64,000 bases of DNA from Nocardioides houyundeii (GCF_002865585.1 NZ_CP025581.1:2108001-2172000), one strand, 5' to 3'; numbered from the stretch's first letter, positions 18,724 through 29,597 are shown. The notes: generated from the sequence alone by a model not told the origin. Translations and numbers: made by a program.

Positions 18724-20517
18724 TCAGCGCTCCCCCGCGGTGTCCTCAGCTGTCGGCTTCGCGGCCGGCTTGGCGTCGACGCCGGCCTCCTTGCGCTGCT
18801 CGGGGGTGATCGGCGCCGGGGCCTCGGTCAGCGGGTCGTAGCCGCCGCCGGACTTGGGGAAGGCGATCACGTCGCGGATGGAGTCGCTGCCCGAGAGGAT
18901 CGCGGCGATCCGGTCCATGCCGACCGCGATGCCGCCGTGCGGCGGGGCGCCGTACTTCAGCGCCTCGAGCAGGAAGCCGAACTTCTCCTCCGCCTCGGCC
19001 TCGTCGATCCCCATCACCGCGAAGACCCGCTTCTGCACGTCCTCGCGGTGGATACGGATGGACCCGCCGCCGAGCTCGTTGCCGTTGCACACGATGTCGT
19101 AGGCGTAGGCCAGCGCCTCGCCGGGCGCCTGCTCGAAGGAGTCGAGGAACTCCGGCTTCGGGCTGGTGAAGGCGTGGTGCACCGCGGTCCAGGCCCCGGC
19201 ACCCACCGCGACGTCGCCGCTGGCGACCGCGTCGGAGGCCGGCTCGAACAGCGGCGCGTCGACCACCCAGGTGAACGCGAAGGCGGACTCGTCGATCAGT
19301 CCGCCGCGGCGGCCGATCTCCAGGCGGGCGGCTCCCAGCAGCGCCCGGCTCGGCTTGGCCTCGCCGGCAGCGAAGAAGACGCAGTCGCCGGGGTTGGCGC
19401 CCACGTGGGCGGCCAGCCCCTCCAGCTCGGTCGCCGACAGGTTCTTGGCGACCGGGCCGCCGAGGGTGCCGTCCTCGCCGACGAGCACGTAGGCCAGGCC
19501 CTTGGCGCCACGCTGCTTGGCCCACTCCTGCCAGGCGTCGAGCTGTTTGCGGGGCTGGCTGGCCCCGCCCGGCATCACCACGGCACCCACGTAGGGCGCC
19601 TGGAAGACCCGGAACGGCGTCTCGGCGAAGAACTCGGTGCACTCCACCAGCTCCAGGCCCATCCGCAGGTCCGGCTTGTCGGAGCCGAAGCGGCGCATCG
19701 CCTCGGCGTAGGTCAGCCGAGGGATGGGGCGCGGGATCTCGTGCCCGACCAGCGCCCACATCTCGGAGAGCACGTCCTCCATCAGCGAGATGACGTCCTC
19801 CTGGTCCACGAAGCTCATCTCGATGTCGAGCTGGGTGAACTCGGGCTGCCGGTCGGCGCGGAAGTCCTCGTCGCGGTAGCAGCGGGCGATCTGGTAGTAC
19901 CGCTCCAGCCCGCCCACCATCAGCAGCTGCTTGAACAGCTGGGGGCTCTGCGGCAGGGCGTACCAGCTGCCGGGACGCAGTCGCGCCGGCACCACGAAGT
20001 CGCGGGCACCCTCCGGGGTGGACCGGGTCAGGGTCGGGGTCTCGACCTCGACGAAGTCGCGGCGGTCCAGCACGTCGCGGGCGGCCTTGTTGATCCGGCT
20101 GCGCAGCCGGATGGCGGCGGCCGGACCGCTGCGGCGCAGGTCCAGGTAGCGGTGCTTGAGCCGGATCTCCTCCCCCACGTCGACGTGGTCGTCGATGGGG
20201 AACGGCAGCGGCGCGGAGGTGCTGAGCACCTCGACGTCGGAGGCGATGACCTCGACCTCGCCGGTGGGGATCGCGTCGTTGGTGTTGCCCTCGGGGCGCG
20301 CGCTGACCTCACCGGTGATCTTGAGGCAGAACTCGTTGCGCAGGCTGTGGGCCACGGCCTCGTCGCGGATGACCACCTGGACGATGCCGCTGGCGTCGCG
20401 CAGATCCAGGAAGGCCACCCCACCGTGGTCGCGACGACGTGCCACCCACCCGGCGAGGGTGACGGTCTGGCCGACGTGCTCGGAGCGGAGCGCTCCGGCG
20501 TCATGGGTGCGGATCAC
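18724..20517 (-). CDS. aspS: Aspartate-tRNA ligase
   Basis: 597 residues. OB-fold anticodon domain ([20 protein letters not shown]), class II motif 2 [24 protein letters not shown] insertion domain, and motif 3 [13 protein letters not shown]; the tail ([15 protein letters not shown]) is low-complexity. The enzyme is of the bacterial type; whether it also charges tRNA-Asn cannot be told from the window. The GTG at 20517 overlaps the hisS stop (GTGA), the usual hisS-aspS pairing. Confidence 0.97.
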   Translation of the reverse strand: MIRTHDAGALRSEHVGQTVTLAGWVARRRDHGGVAFLDLRDASGIVQVVIRDEAVAHSLRNEFCLKITGEVSARPEGNTNDAIPTGEVEVIASDVEVLSTSAPLPFPIDDHVDVGEEIRLKHRYLDLRRSGPAAAIRLRSRINKAARDVLDRRDFVEVETPTLTRSTPEGARDFVVPARLRPGSWYALPQSPQLFKQLLMVGGLERYYQIARCYRDEDFRADRQPEFTQLDIEMSFVDQEDVISLMEDVLSEMWALVGHEIPRPIPRLTYAEAMRRFGSDKPDLRMGLELVECTEFFAETPFRVFQAPYVGAVVMPGGASQPRKQLDAWQEWAKQRGAKGLAYVLVGEDGTLGGPVAKNLSATELEGLAAHVGANPGDCVFFAAGEAKPSRALLGAARLEIGRRGGLIDESAFAFTWVVDAPLFEPASDAVASGDVAVGAGAWTAVHHAFTSPKPEFLDSFEQAPGEALAYAYDIVCNGNELGGGSIRIHREDVQKRVFAVMGIDEAEAEEKFGFLLEALKYGAPPHGGIAVGMDRIAAILSGSDSIRDVIAFPKSGGGYDPLTEAPAPITPEQRKEAGVDAKPAAKPTAEDTAGER

Positions 20518-21899
20518 GAGGTGGTCTCCTTGGGGTTGCGTGCGGTGTCTGTCTGGGTGCTGGGGCCGACGACCCGGACCTGCGGTCGCAGGTCCTCGGC
20601 GGGCGGCGTCCAGGTGTTCGGGTCGGCGGTGTGCTGGTCGCCGGTGCGGATGTCCTTCACGGTGTGCTCCGGATCGCCGGGGAACCAGACCCAGGGGATG
20701 CCGCGGCGCTCGGCGTAGCGGATCTGCTTGCCGAACTTGCTCGCGGTGGCGGCGACCTCGCACGGCACGCCGCTGCGGCGCAGCGCCGTGGCCACCGCGT
20801 CGGAGGCGCTGCGGGACTCCTCGTCCACGAGCGCCACCAGGACCGCGCTGGGCACGCTGCGGTCGGCGGTGAGCAGGCCCTTGTTGAGCAGCGGCACCAG
20901 CACCCGGCTCACGCCGAGGGAGATGCCCACCCCGGGGTACGTCGTACGGCCGTCGGCGGCGAGGGCGTCGTAGCGTCCACCGGAGCAGATCGAGCCCAAC
21001 GACTCGTAGCCGTCCAGGCGGGTCTCGAACACGGTCCCGGTGTAGTAGTCCAGGCCCCGGGCGATCTTGAGGTCCGCCTCGAGGCGCACGGTGTCGGTGA
21101 CCAGGTCGGCGCAGCCCCTCATCAGGGCGCCGAGCTCGCCGATGCCCTCCTCCAGCAGCGGGTGCTCCACCCCGAGGGCACGCACCTGCTCGGCGAAGGA
21201 GTCGTCGGGCGTGCAGATCCGGGCCAGGGCGAGGACCTTGTCGGCACGTTCGGCGTCCAGCAGCTGGTGCTCGGTGACCAGGAGGTCCCGCACCGCCTGC
21301 TCGGGCAGCTTGTCGAGCTTGTCGACCAGCCGCATCACCTCGTCGACGTCGCTCACGCCCAGGCCGGCGTAGAAGCCCTGGAGCAGCTTGCGGTTGTTGA
21401 CCTGGAGGCGGAAGCCGGGCAGGAACGAGAGCCCCTTCAGCGCCTCCACCATCACCCGGGTGATCTCGACGTCGTGGTGGAACGGCAGCTCGCCGGCGCC
21501 CACGATGTCGATGTCGGCCTGGGTGAACTCCCGGAAGCGGCCGTCCTGGGGTCGCTCGCCCCGCCACACCTTCTGGATCTGGTAGCGCCGGAACGGGAAC
21601 TCGAGCTTGCCGGAGTTCTCCAGCACGTAGCGGGCGAAGGGCACGGTGAGGTCGAAGTGCAGGCCGATGCCGGAGTCCCGTCCCCCAGCCTCCTCCTGCA
21701 GGCGGCGCAGGACGTAGACCTCCTTGGAGGTGTCGCCCTTGCGCAGCAGCTGGTCCATCGGCTCGACGGCACGCGTCTCGATGCCGGCGAACCCGTGCAG
21801 CTCGAAGGTGCGCGCCAGGGTGGATACCACCTCGACCTCGACGCTGCGCTGAGCCGGCAGCAGCTCGGGGAACCCGCTCAGCGGGCGTGGCTTGGACAT
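20514..21899 (-). CDS. hisS: Histidine-tRNA ligase
   Basis: 461 residues. [12 protein letters not shown] at the start, [12 protein letters not shown], motif 2 [20 protein letters not shown], the histidine-site [20 protein letters not shown], and an anticodon-binding C-terminal domain. The ATG at 21899 lies 2 bases after the stop of the MBL-fold gene, so the three genes to aspS form one operon. Confidence 0.97.
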   Translation of the reverse strand: MSKPRPLSGFPELLPAQRSVEVEVVSTLARTFELHGFAGIETRAVEPMDQLLRKGDTSKEVYVLRRLQEEAGGRDSGIGLHFDLTVPFARYVLENSGKLEFPFRRYQIQKVWRGERPQDGRFREFTQADIDIVGAGELPFHHDVEITRVMVEALKGLSFLPGFRLQVNNRKLLQGFYAGLGVSDVDEVMRLVDKLDKLPEQAVRDLLVTEHQLLDAERADKVLALARICTPDDSFAEQVRALGVEHPLLEEGIGELGALMRGCADLVTDTVRLEADLKIARGLDYYTGTVFETRLDGYESLGSICSGGRYDALAADGRTTYPGVGISLGVSRVLVPLLNKGLLTADRSVPSAVLVALVDEESRSASDAVATALRRSGVPCEVAATASKFGKQIRYAERRGIPWVWFPGDPEHTVKDIRTGDQHTADPNTWTPPAEDLRPQVRVVGPSTQTDTARNPKETTS

Positions 21900-21901
21900 G
21901 G

Positions 21902-22645
21902 CTAGAGACCTCGGGTCACTCGGCCTGCGGAGCCGCCCTCGAGCAGCTCGCGCAGATAGGGGTTGGTCGCGCGCTCGCGGCCGATGGACGTCTGCTCGCC
22001 GTGACCGGGCAGGACCACGATGTCGTCGGCGAGCGGGAGCACCTTGTCGGTCAGGCTGCGCAGCATCGTGGCGTGGTCGCCCCCCGGGAGGTCGGTGCGC
22101 CCGATGGAGCCGGCGAACAGCAGGTCCCCGGAGAACATCACCTCGGAGATGTCGCGCTGGCCCCCCGCCTCGCCGTACGGCGTGCGGAAGGTGACGGATC
22201 CCTGGGTGTGGCCCGGCGTGTGGTCGACGGTGAACCGCAGTCCGGCCACCTCGAGCTCCTGCAGGTCGCTCAGCTCGCGGACGTCCTCGGGCTCGGCCCA
22301 CTCGTACGACCCGCCGAGCAGCATCTGCGTCGACTCGCGCGACATGCCGGCCATCGGGTCGGTGAGCAGGTGCCGGTCGCTGGGATGCACCCAGGCGGTC
22401 GCGTCGTAGGTGCCGGCGACGGGGGCCACGCACCACATGTGGTCGATGTGCCCGTGGGTGACCAGCACCGCGACCGGCTTGAGCTTGTTCTCCCGCACCA
22501 CCTGGTCCACCCCGGCGGCGGAGTCCTTGCCCGGGTCGATGACCAGGCACTCGTTGCCCGGACCGGTGGACACGACGTAGCAGTTGGTTCCCCAGGGACC
22601 TGCGGGGAATCCGGCGATGAACACGGTGATGGACGCTCGATTCAC
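21902..22645 (-). CDS. MBL-fold metal-dependent hydrolase (glyoxalase II-like)
   Basis: 247 residues. Zinc motif THGHIDHMW, later [32 protein letters not shown] and PGHGEQT, all from the glyoxalase II-like branch of the metallo-beta-lactamase fold. Probably a cytoplasmic thioester or glyoxalase-type hydrolase; the substrate is unknown. The gene upstream of hisS in actinobacteria is often of this type. GTG start at 22645 with a TAGGCT box about 28 bases upstream. Confidence 0.88.
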   Translation of the reverse strand: MNRASITVFIAGFPAGPWGTNCYVVSTGPGNECLVIDPGKDSAAGVDQVVRENKLKPVAVLVTHGHIDHMWCVAPVAGTYDATAWVHPSDRHLLTDPMAGMSRESTQMLLGGSYEWAEPEDVRELSDLQELEVAGLRFTVDHTPGHTQGSVTFRTPYGEAGGQRDISEVMFSGDLLFAGSIGRTDLPGGDHATMLRSLTDKVLPLADDIVVLPGHGEQTSIGRERATNPYLRELLEGGSAGRVTRGL

Positions 22646-22672
22646 GACTGGGTTTTTGTGGGCAGGTGAGTC

Positions 22673-22678
22673 AGCCTA
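22673..22678 (-). promoter_or_regulatory. -10 box TAGGCT for the MBL-hisS-aspS operon
   Basis: TAGGCT on the minus strand in the 70-base divergent gap, giving an mRNA leader of about 20 bases before the GTG at 22645. It is paired back to back with the DUF349 promoter. Confidence 0.45.
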
Positions 22679-22701
22679 CCGAGGCCCGCGCGGCGATTGA
22701 C

Positions 22702-22707
22702 TAGCAT
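22702..22707 (+). promoter_or_regulatory. -10 box TAGCAT before the DUF349 gene
   Basis: TAGCAT (in GACTAGCATGG) ends 8 bases before the ATG at 22716, so the transcript should begin at or just before the start codon. Confidence 0.45.
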
Positions 22708-22715
22708 GGGCGACC

Positions 22716-23962
22716 ATGAGCGCGCAGAAGCAGTCGGAGTGGGGCCGGGTGGCCGAGGACGGCACCGTCTATGTGAAGACCACGGCCGGCGAGAGGGCGG
22801 TGGGACAGTACCCAGCGGGCACGCCCGAAGAGGCCCTGGCGTTCTTCACCGAGCGCTTCGCCGCGCTGGAGTTCGAGGTCGGGCTGCTGGCCCAGCGCAT
22901 CGCCGCGGGCAAGGTCTCCCCGAGGAGGCCGCGGCCGCCGTCAAGACGGTGCGGCAGCAGGTGAGCGAGGCCAACGCCGTGGGTGACCTGGACGGCCTGG
23001 CGGGCAAGCTGGACGCCCTCGGACCGGTGATCGCCATCCAGCGCGAGGCCCGCAAGGCGGAGCGGGCCCAGCGCGTCTCGGAGTCCAAGGACCGCAAGGA
23101 GAAGATCGTCGCGGAGGCCGAGCGGCTGGCCGAGGGCAACGACTGGCGCAACGGCGCCAACCGCCTGCGCGACCTGCTGGAGGAGTGGAAGGCCCTGCCT
23201 CGCCTGGAGAAGGGCGCCGACGACGTCCTGTGGCGCAGGTTCTCCACCGCCCGCACCACCTACACCCGTCACCGCAAGAGCCACTTCGCCGAGCAGCACG
23301 AGAAGCGCGACGCCGCCAAGACCATCAAGGAGCGCCTGGCCAAGGAGGCCGAGGCGCTCGCCGAGTCCACCGACTGGGGTCCGGCCTCGGGGCGTTTCCG
23401 GGACCTGATGCGTGACTGGAAGGCCGCCGGTCCCGCGCCTCGCGAGGTCGAGGAGAAGCTGTGGAAGAGGTTCCGGGGCGCCCAGGACACGTTCTTCGGC
23501 AACCGCGACTCCGCGAACGCGGCGCTGGACCAGGAGTTCGCCGCCAACGCGGAGGTCAAGGAGGCACTGCTGGTCGAGGCGGAGGCCCTGGTGGCCGACC
23601 TCGAGTCCGCCGACCTCGACGCGGTCAAGGCTGCGTTCCGTGACCTGGCCGACCGCTGGGACGCCGCTGGCAAGGTGCCGCGGGACCGGATCAAGGAGCT
23701 CGAGGGCCGGATGCGGGCCGTCGAGCAGGCCATCCGTGGCGTCGAGGAGGCGCAGTGGCGCCGCAGCGACCCGGAGAAGTCCGCGCGGGCCGACGACCTC
23801 GTCGGCAAGCTGGAGGCTGCGATCGCCGAGATCGAGGGCCGGCTGGAGAAGGCCCGCAGCGCCGGCGACGACAAGGCCGTTCGCGACCTGGAGGAGAACC
23901 TCGAGGGTCGTCGCGCCTTCCTGGAGATGGCTCGCAAGGCCGCCGAGGAGTTCTCCGGCTGA
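22716..23962 (+). CDS. DUF349 domain protein (frameshifted in this sequence)
   Basis: Starts SEWGRVAEDGTVYVKT and carries at least three repeated DUF349 helical hairpins (for example DWRNGANRLRDLLEEWKALP, then DWGPASGRFRDLMRDWKAAG and AAFRDLADRWDAAGKVP), with a C-terminal coiled coil ending RRAFLEMARKAAEEFSG. The frame breaks at the C run 22918-22921; one extra C gives KVSPEEAAAAVKTV and 415 residues. The proteins are widespread in actinobacteria and of unknown function. It is transcribed away from hisS and towards rel. Confidence 0.82.
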
Positions 23963-24003
23963 GGCCTCTCAGCGCGTCGTGACCGGCGACGCCTGCCGGG
24001 TCC

Positions 24004-26307
24004 CTACTGGGTGACCCGGTAGGCGTCGAAGACGCCCGGCACGCCTCGGACCGCACGCAGCACGCTGTCCAGGTGCGTGGAATCGGCCATCTCGAACGTG
24101 AACCGGCTCTTGGAGACCCGGTCCCGGGTGGTCTGCAGGGTGGCGCTGAGGATGTTCACGTGCGTGTCCGACAGCGCCATCGTGATGTCGGAGAGCAGGC
24201 GCGCCCGGTCCAGCGCCTCGACCTGGATGTTGACCAGGAACGTGGACTGGCCCGTCGGCGCCCACTCCACCCCGACCAGGCGCTCGGCCTGGCTCTGCAG
24301 GCTGGTGGCGTTGGTGCAGTCGCGGCGGTGGACCGAGACTCCGCCGCCCTTGGTCACGAAGCCCAGGATCGGGTCCGGCGGCACCGGCGTGCAGCACTTG
24401 GCGAGCTTGACCAACACGTCGCCGCTGCCCTCCACGACGACCCCGCTGTCGCCGGAGGTGGGCGTCTTGGCCCGGCTGCGGCGCCCGGTGATCGTGACGC
24501 CCTCGGCGAGGTCCTCGGCGGCCCCGTCGTCGCCTCCGTGCAGGTCGATCACCTTGCGCACGACGGCCTGCGCGGAGAGGTTGCCCTCCCCCACGGCGGC
24601 GTACAGGGCGGAGACGTCCTGGAGCCGGTAGTGGACCGCGGCCAGGGTCAGGGACTCGTGCGAGAGCAGCCGCTTCAGCGGCAGGCCCTCCTTGCGCATC
24701 AGGCGGGCGATCTGGTCCTTGCCCCGCTCGATGGCCTCCTCGCGCCGCTCCTTGGTGAACCACTGCCGGATCTTGGAGCGGGCCCGCGGTGACTTGACGA
24801 AGTTGAGCCAGTCCAGCGACGGTCCGGCGGTGGCGGCCTTGGAGGTGAAGACCTCGACCACGTCGCCGTTGTCCAACGTGGACTCCAGCGGCACCAGGCG
24901 TCCGTTGACCCGGGCCCCGATCGTGCGGTGGCCGACCTCGGTGTGCACCGCGTAGGCGAAGTCGACCGGGGTGGCCGCCGCGGGCAGGGCGATCACGTCC
25001 CCGCGCGGGGTGAAGACGTAGACCTCCGCGCGGTTCATCTCGAAGCGCAGCGACTCCAGGAACTCGCCCGGATCCTCGACGTCGCTCTGCCAGTCCATGA
25101 GCTGACGCAGCCAGGCCATGTCGTCCATGTCGCCGGCGCGGTCGGTGTCCACCCCGTTGCGGGTGTCCTCCTTGTACTTCCAGTGGGCCGCGACGCCGTA
25201 CTCCGCGCGGCGGTGCATCGCGAAGGTGCGGATCTGCACCTCCACCGGCTTGCCGGCCGGGCCGATCACGGTGGTGTGCAGCGACTGGTACATGTTGAAC
25301 TTCGGCATCGCCACGTAGTCCTTGAACCGCCCCAGCACCGGGTTCCAGCGCGAGTGCAGCACCCCGAGGACGGAGTAGCACTCGCGGTCCTCCTCCACCA
25401 GGACGCGGATGCCCACCAGGTCGTAGATGTCGGAGAACTCCCGGCCACCCACGATCATCTTCTGGTAGATCGAGTAGTAGTGCTTGGGCCGGCCGCTGAC
25501 CTTGGCCTTGATCCGCGAGTCCTTCAGGTCGTCCTTGACCTGGTCGATGACCTGGGCCAGGAACTGGTCGCGGGACGGCGCCCGCTCGGCGACCATCCGC
25601 ACGATCTCGTCGTAGATCTTGGGGTGCAGGGTGGCGAACGCCAGGTCCTCCAGCTCCCACTTGAGGGTGTTCATGCCCAGCCGGTGGGCCAGCGGCGCGT
25701 AGATGTCCAGGGTCTCGCGGGCGGTGCGCTCCTGGCTGGCCTGCGGGACGTAGCGCAGGGTGCGCATGTTGTGCAGCCGGTCGGCGAGCTTGATGACCAG
25801 CACGCGGATGTCGCGAGCCATCGCCACGATCATCTTGCGGATCGTCTCGGCCTGCGCGGCGTCGCCGTACTTGACCTTGTCGAGCTTGGTGACCCCGTCG
25901 ACAAGCACCGCGACCTCGTCACCGAACTCGGCGCGCAGCTCGTCCAGCGTGTACGGCGTGTCCTCGACCGTGTCGTGCAGCAGGGCCGCGACCAGGGTCG
26001 GCTCGGTCATGCCGATGTCGGCCAGGATCGTGGCGACCGCCAGCGGGTGGGTGATGTAGGGATCACCGCTCTTGCGCATCTGGCTGCCGTGCTTCTGCTC
26101 GGCCACCAGGTAGGCCCGCTCCAGCAGCGCCAGGTCCGCCTTGGGGTGGTTGGCGCGCACCGCACGGAACAGCGGCTCCAGCACCGGGTTGCCGGGCTGG
26201 CTGGTGCGGGTGCCGATCCGAGCCAGGCGGGCCCGCATCGAGCGCGCCGATACCGGGACCTCCGAGGCGCGCTCCTGCTCGGGGGCCTGGGCGCTTTCCT
26301 CGGTCAT
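24004..26307 (-). CDS. relA: Bifunctional (p)ppGpp synthetase/hydrolase Rel
   Basis: 767 residues. HD hydrolase domain ([16 protein letters not shown]) intact, synthetase domain ([42 protein letters not shown]), TGS domain ([14 protein letters not shown]), zinc-finger region ([11 protein letters not shown]) and a C-terminal ACT domain. It makes and degrades (p)ppGpp in the stringent response; since both catalytic halves are complete, it is the single bifunctional type usual in actinobacteria. It lies 20 bases after apt and has its own -10 box. Confidence 0.97.
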   Translation of the reverse strand: MTEESAQAPEQERASEVPVSARSMRARLARIGTRTSQPGNPVLEPLFRAVRANHPKADLALLERAYLVAEQKHGSQMRKSGDPYITHPLAVATILADIGMTEPTLVAALLHDTVEDTPYTLDELRAEFGDEVAVLVDGVTKLDKVKYGDAAQAETIRKMIVAMARDIRVLVIKLADRLHNMRTLRYVPQASQERTARETLDIYAPLAHRLGMNTLKWELEDLAFATLHPKIYDEIVRMVAERAPSRDQFLAQVIDQVKDDLKDSRIKAKVSGRPKHYYSIYQKMIVGGREFSDIYDLVGIRVLVEEDRECYSVLGVLHSRWNPVLGRFKDYVAMPKFNMYQSLHTTVIGPAGKPVEVQIRTFAMHRRAEYGVAAHWKYKEDTRNGVDTDRAGDMDDMAWLRQLMDWQSDVEDPGEFLESLRFEMNRAEVYVFTPRGDVIALPAAATPVDFAYAVHTEVGHRTIGARVNGRLVPLESTLDNGDVVEVFTSKAATAGPSLDWLNFVKSPRARSKIRQWFTKERREEAIERGKDQIARLMRKEGLPLKRLLSHESLTLAAVHYRLQDVSALYAAVGEGNLSAQAVVRKVIDLHGGDDGAAEDLAEGVTITGRRSRAKTPTSGDSGVVVEGSGDVLVKLAKCCTPVPPDPILGFVTKGGGVSVHRRDCTNATSLQSQAERLVGVEWAPTGQSTFLVNIQVEALDRARLLSDITMALSDTHVNILSATLQTTRDRVSKSRFTFEMADSTHLDSVLRAVRGVPGVFDAYRVTQ

Positions 26308-26313
26308 CGCACC

Positions 26314-26319
26314 AGTCTA
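26314..26319 (-). promoter_or_regulatory. -10 box TAGACT before relA
   Basis: TAGACT, six bases (GGTGCG), then the relA ATG at 26307. Exactly the spacing of a leaderless start. The box lies between apt and relA, so relA can be expressed apart from apt. Confidence 0.55.
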
Positions 26320-26327
26320 GTCACGGC

Positions 26328-26891
26328 TCAGATGGTCAGCAGGGCGGTGCAGGGAAGGTCGCTGACCAGGCCCCGTCCCTCCAGGAAGCCGATCTCCATG
26401 AGCACCGCCAACCCGGTCACGGTGCCACCGCAGGTCTCCACCAACCGGCGGGTGGCGGCCGCCGTGCCCCCGGTGGCCAGCACGTCGTCGACCAGCAGCA
26501 CCCGGTCACCTGGCGCCACGGCGTCGTGGTGCAGCTCCAGGGTGGCCTCGCCGTACTCCAGGGCGAAGGACTCGGCGTGCGCCCCGCGGGGCAGCTTGCC
26601 CGCCTTGCGCACCGGCACGAACCCCGCGCCCAGGGCGAGCGCGACGGGGGCGGCGAGGATGAACCCCCGGGCCTCCATGCCCACGACCTTGTCGACGACC
26701 GGCCGGCCGTCCGCGTCCCGTCCGGCCTGCGCCAGGGCGGTCACGACCGCCTGGAAGGCGGCGTGGTCGGCCAGCACCGGGGTGATGTCCTTGAAGACCA
26801 CGCCCGGCGTGGGGAAGTCCTGGACGTCGACGACCAGCTTGTCCAGGGCGCTACGGGCGCGCAGGATCTCCGGGGTCTCCACGGCGCTCAC
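26328..26891 (-). CDS. apt: Adenine phosphoribosyltransferase
   Basis: 187 residues. FPTPGVVFKDITPVLAD near the start, GMEARGFILAAPVA, and the PRPP-binding loop VLLVDDVLATGGTA. It salvages adenine to AMP. The GTG at 26891 overlaps the yajC stop (GTGA). In most actinobacteria secD and secF precede apt; here apt follows yajC directly. Confidence 0.96.
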   Translation of the reverse strand: MSAVETPEILRARSALDKLVVDVQDFPTPGVVFKDITPVLADHAAFQAVVTALAQAGRDADGRPVVDKVVGMEARGFILAAPVALALGAGFVPVRKAGKLPRGAHAESFALEYGEATLELHHDAVAPGDRVLLVDDVLATGGTAAATRRLVETCGGTVTGLAVLMEIGFLEGRGLVSDLPCTALLTI

Positions 26892-27214
26892 ACCTCGGGG
26901 GTGGTCGGCTCAGTGCCGGTGTCGGCGCTGGTGCCGGTGTCGGCGCTGGTCGACTCGACCGCTGCCACCGCACCACGAGCCACCGAGACGACGACGCCGG
27001 GAGCGATCTCCGCCGAGACCCGGTCGTCCTGCACGGCACTGAGGGTGGCGAAGATGCCAGAGCTCAGCAGCACCCGGTCACCGGGCTTCAGCTGGGACTG
27101 CAGCCCGGCGATCGCCTTCTGCCGGCGCGACGCGGGACGCACGATCAGCAGCCAGAAGACCAAGGCGATCGCTGCCAGTGACAGCCACGAGACGTACTGC
27201 TCCAACGTGCTCAA
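26888..27214 (-). CDS. yajC: Preprotein translocase subunit YajC
   Basis: 108 residues. One membrane helix (WLSLAAIALVFWLLIVRP), then RRQKAIAGLQSQLKPGDRVLLSSGIFATL, the YajC signature, and a low-complexity tail with two SADTGT repeats. YajC is an accessory part of the SecDF-YajC complex in the membrane. The TTG at 27214 touches an AGAGGG; the TTG at 27205 lies 9 bases from it and may be the real start. Its usual partners secD and secF are missing downstream. Confidence 0.9.
   Translation of the reverse strand: MSTLEQYVSWLSLAAIALVFWLLIVRPASRRQKAIAGLQSQLKPGDRVLLSSGIFATLSAVQDDRVSAEIAPGVVVSVARGAVAAVESTSADTGTSADTGTEPTTPEV
26913..26948 (-). repeat. Two perfect 18-bp tandem copies in the yajC tail
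   Basis: Units at 26913-26930 and 26931-26948 are identical and encode the SADTGT repeats. They lie just before the yajC/apt junction where secD and secF would be expected. Confidence 0.85.
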
Positions 27215-27269
27215 CCCTCTTCAAACTCAGTGTCAGGGAGGCCGACCTCCAGGCCGGCCACGAAGCACG

Positions 27270-27275
27270 AGTCTA
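27270..27275 (-). promoter_or_regulatory. -10 box TAGACT for yajC-apt
   Basis: TAGACT on the minus strand in the 69-base ruvB-yajC gap, about 50 bases before yajC, which leaves a leader holding an AGAGGG ribosome-binding site. Confidence 0.45.
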
Positions 27276-27283
27276 CGCAGGGG

Positions 27284-28354
27284 TCATTCGTCGAACAGCA
27301 CCTCGTCCTGGCCCGCACCGGCCGGCGGGGTGAGACCGAGGTGCACCCAGGCGGCCGCGGTCGCGACCCGCCCGCGCGGGGTCCGGGCCAGGAAGCCGTT
27401 GCGCACCAGGAAGGGTTCGGCCACCTCCTCCACGGTCTCGCGCTCCTCCCCCACGGCCACAGCCAGGGTGGAGAGCCCCACCGGACCTCCGGCGAAGCGC
27501 CGGCAGAGCACGTCGATCACGGCGCGGTCCAGCCGGTCCAGGCCCAGCTCGTCGACCTCGTAGAGCTCCAGCGCCACCCGGGCCACCTCGCGCGAGAGCA
27601 CCCCGTCGGCGCGGACCTGGGCGTAGTCGCGCACCCGGCGCAGCAGCCGGTTGGCGATCCGCGGGGTGCCACGGGAGCGGGACGCGATCTCCGCCGAGCC
27701 ACCCTCGGTCAGGTTCACCCCGAGCAGCCCCGCGGAGCGGTGCACGATCAGGTCGAGCTCGTGCGGCTCGTAGAACTCCAGGTGGGCGGTGAACCCGAAC
27801 CGGTCGCGCAGCGGCCCGGGCAGCAGCCCGGCCCGGGTGGTGGCTCCCACCAGGGTGAACGGCGGGATCTCCAGCGGGATCGCCGTCGCGCCGGGCCCCT
27901 TGCCGATGATCACGTCGACCCGGAAGTCCTCCATGGCCATGTAGAGCATCTCCTCGGCGGGCCGGGACATGCGGTGGATCTCGTCCACGAAGAGCACATC
28001 GCCCTCGTTCACCCCGCTCAGGATGGCGGCCAGGTCCCCGGCGTGGGTGATCGCCGGTCCGCTGGTGAGCCGCAGCGGTGTGGACATCTCCGCCGCGATG
28101 ATCATCGCGAGCGTGGTCTTGCCCAAGCCGGGCGGTCCCGAGAGCAGCACGTGGTCGGGTGCCCGGCCCCGCTGCCGAGCCGCCTCCAGCACCAGGCCGA
28201 GCTGGTCCCGCACGCGGGTCTGCCCGACCACCTCGTCCAGGGTGCGGGGACGCAGCGCCGCCTCGATGGTCCGCTCGTCCCCCTCGGCCTCGGCGGCGGT
28301 CAGCGACTGCAGGTGCCGCTCCTCGCTGGCGGCCAGCAGCTCCTCGGGGTCCAC
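27284..28354 (-). CDS. ruvB: Holliday junction branch migration ATPase RuvB
   Basis: 356 residues. [19 protein letters not shown], Walker [12 protein letters not shown], Walker B LFVDEIHR, the GATTRAGLL sensor region and [15 protein letters not shown], ending in a winged-helix domain. RuvB is the hexameric motor that drives branch migration with RuvA. One base separates it from ruvA; the operon is under the LexA-type site before ruvC. Confidence 0.98.
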   Translation of the reverse strand: MDPEELLAASEERHLQSLTAAEAEGDERTIEAALRPRTLDEVVGQTRVRDQLGLVLEAARQRGRAPDHVLLSGPPGLGKTTLAMIIAAEMSTPLRLTSGPAITHAGDLAAILSGVNEGDVLFVDEIHRMSRPAEEMLYMAMEDFRVDVIIGKGPGATAIPLEIPPFTLVGATTRAGLLPGPLRDRFGFTAHLEFYEPHELDLIVHRSAGLLGVNLTEGGSAEIASRSRGTPRIANRLLRRVRDYAQVRADGVLSREVARVALELYEVDELGLDRLDRAVIDVLCRRFAGGPVGLSTLAVAVGEERETVEEVAEPFLVRNGFLARTPRGRVATAAAWVHLGLTPPAGAGQDEVLFDE

Positions 28355-28355
28355 C

Positions 28356-28955
28356 TCAGGCCTTGCTCAGCGTCTGGAGGGCGGCCCGCATGAGGCGTCC
28401 CACGTCGGGCTGGGCGCCGGCCTCGTCGGAGACCGCCTCGACGGCCTTGTCGGCCTCCTTGGCCGACCAGCCGAGACCGAGCAGGCCCTGGTGGACCTGG
28501 TCCCGCCAGGGCTGGGCCGCGCTGACGCCGCCGGCCGCGGCGCCGGAGCCCGTGGGCGCGCCGATGCGGTCCCGGAGCTCGAGGATGATCCGCTGCGCGC
28601 CCTTCTGACCGATTCCCGGCACCCGCGTCAGCGTCTTGACGTCGTCGGAGGAGATGGCGCGGCGCAGGTCGTCCGGGGTCAGCACCGCGAGCATGGCCTG
28701 GGCGACCTTGGGGCCCACGCCGGAGGCGGTCTGCACCAGCTCGAAGCAGCCCTTCTCGTCGTCGTCGAGGAAGCCGAACAACGTCATGGAGTCCTCGCGC
28801 ACCACCATGGAGGTGGGCAGCGTGGACTCGTGGCCGGGGCGCAGGGTGGCCAGGGTGCCGGGGGTGCACATCAGCTCCAGGCCGACGCCCCCCACCTCGA
28901 GGACCGCGGACAGTGGCGTGACGGCGGCGACCCGGCCGCGGACGAAGGCGATCAA
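28356..28955 (-). CDS. ruvA: Holliday junction branch migration protein RuvA
   Basis: 199 residues. OB-fold domain with [20 protein letters not shown], helix-hairpin-helix pairs including [11 protein letters not shown] and [16 protein letters not shown], and the C-terminal RuvB-binding domain after a glycine/alanine linker. The start is a TTG at 28955 that overlaps the ruvC stop (TTGA), chosen because the family starts exactly here. Confidence 0.96.
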   Translation of the reverse strand: MIAFVRGRVAAVTPLSAVLEVGGVGLELMCTPGTLATLRPGHESTLPTSMVVREDSMTLFGFLDDDEKGCFELVQTASGVGPKVAQAMLAVLTPDDLRRAISSDDVKTLTRVPGIGQKGAQRIILELRDRIGAPTGSGAAAGGVSAAQPWRDQVHQGLLGLGWSAKEADKAVEAVSDEAGAQPDVGRLMRAALQTLSKA

Positions 28956-29506
28956 CGCAGACTCCTGGAGCTCGTGGTGACGGACCGGACGCGGGCGGCC
29001 TGCCTGGCCACCGCCTCCTCGAGGCGGGACTGGGCGCCACCGCGCCAGATGTGGGTGATGGCCAGGGCCAGGGCGTCGGCGGCGTCCGCCGGCTTGGGCG
29101 GGGCGCTCAGCCGCAGGATGCGCGTCACCATGGCACCGACCTGGGCCTTGTCGGCGCGACCGCTGCCCGAGACCGCCGCCTTGACCTCGCTGGGAGTGTG
29201 GAGGGCCACCGGGAGACCCCGGCGCGCCGCGGCCACCAGCGCGATGCCGCTGGCCTGGGCGGTGCCCATGATGGTGCTGGAGTCGGAGCGGGCGAAGACC
29301 CGCTCGACGGCGACGGCGTCGGGGGCGTACTCGTCGAGCCAGGCGTCGATGCCCTTCTCGATGGTGACCAGGCGCAGCGCCACGGGCTGGTCGGCACTGG
29401 TGCGGATCACGTTGACGTCGATCAGGCTCAGCGGCCGGCCGACCTCGCCCTCGACCATGCCGATTCCGCACCGGGTCAGGCCGGGGTCAATCCCCAGGAC
29501 ACGCAT
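28952..29506 (-). CDS. ruvC: Crossover junction endonuclease RuvC
   Basis: 184 residues. [15 protein letters not shown] (catalytic Asp), [20 protein letters not shown] (Glu), and [12 protein letters not shown] (last Asp pair). It cuts Holliday junctions. The ATG at 29506 gives the conserved start; the frame could extend a little upstream, but that would run through the operator. AAGGTGG lies before the ATG. Confidence 0.97.
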   Translation of the reverse strand: MRVLGIDPGLTRCGIGMVEGEVGRPLSLIDVNVIRTSADQPVALRLVTIEKGIDAWLDEYAPDAVAVERVFARSDSSTIMGTAQASGIALVAAARRGLPVALHTPSEVKAAVSGSGRADKAQVGAMVTRILRLSAPPKPADAADALALAITHIWRGGAQSRLEEAVARQAARVRSVTTSSRSLR

Positions 29507-29521
29507 GAGCCACCTTTTTCG

Positions 29522-29537
29522 TCGAACGTGTGTTCGC
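29522..29537. promoter_or_regulatory. LexA (SOS) box before ruvCAB
   Basis: TCGAACGTGTGTTCGC matches the actinobacterial SOS box TCGAAC-N4-GTTCGA at all but the last base. It lies 15 bases before the ruvC ATG and about at the transcription start predicted from TAGCGT at 29541-29546. LexA binding here would block ruvCAB until DNA damage. Confidence 0.85.
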
Positions 29538-29597
29538 ACGACACGCTATCCCCCGACGAGGGACCGATCCACCCGCGACACGCGCGGGGCGCAGGCC

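Noticed and set aside
17473..20718. A 1081-codon open frame on the plus strand opposite rarA, aspS and part of hisS
   Set aside because: Same shadow effect; it crosses three real genes of the other strand and has no recognisable domain.
24004..24022. Bidirectional terminator between the DUF349 gene and relA
   Set aside because: The inverted repeat CTACTGGG/CCCGGTAG lies inside the last codons of relA and is not followed by a T tract on either strand.
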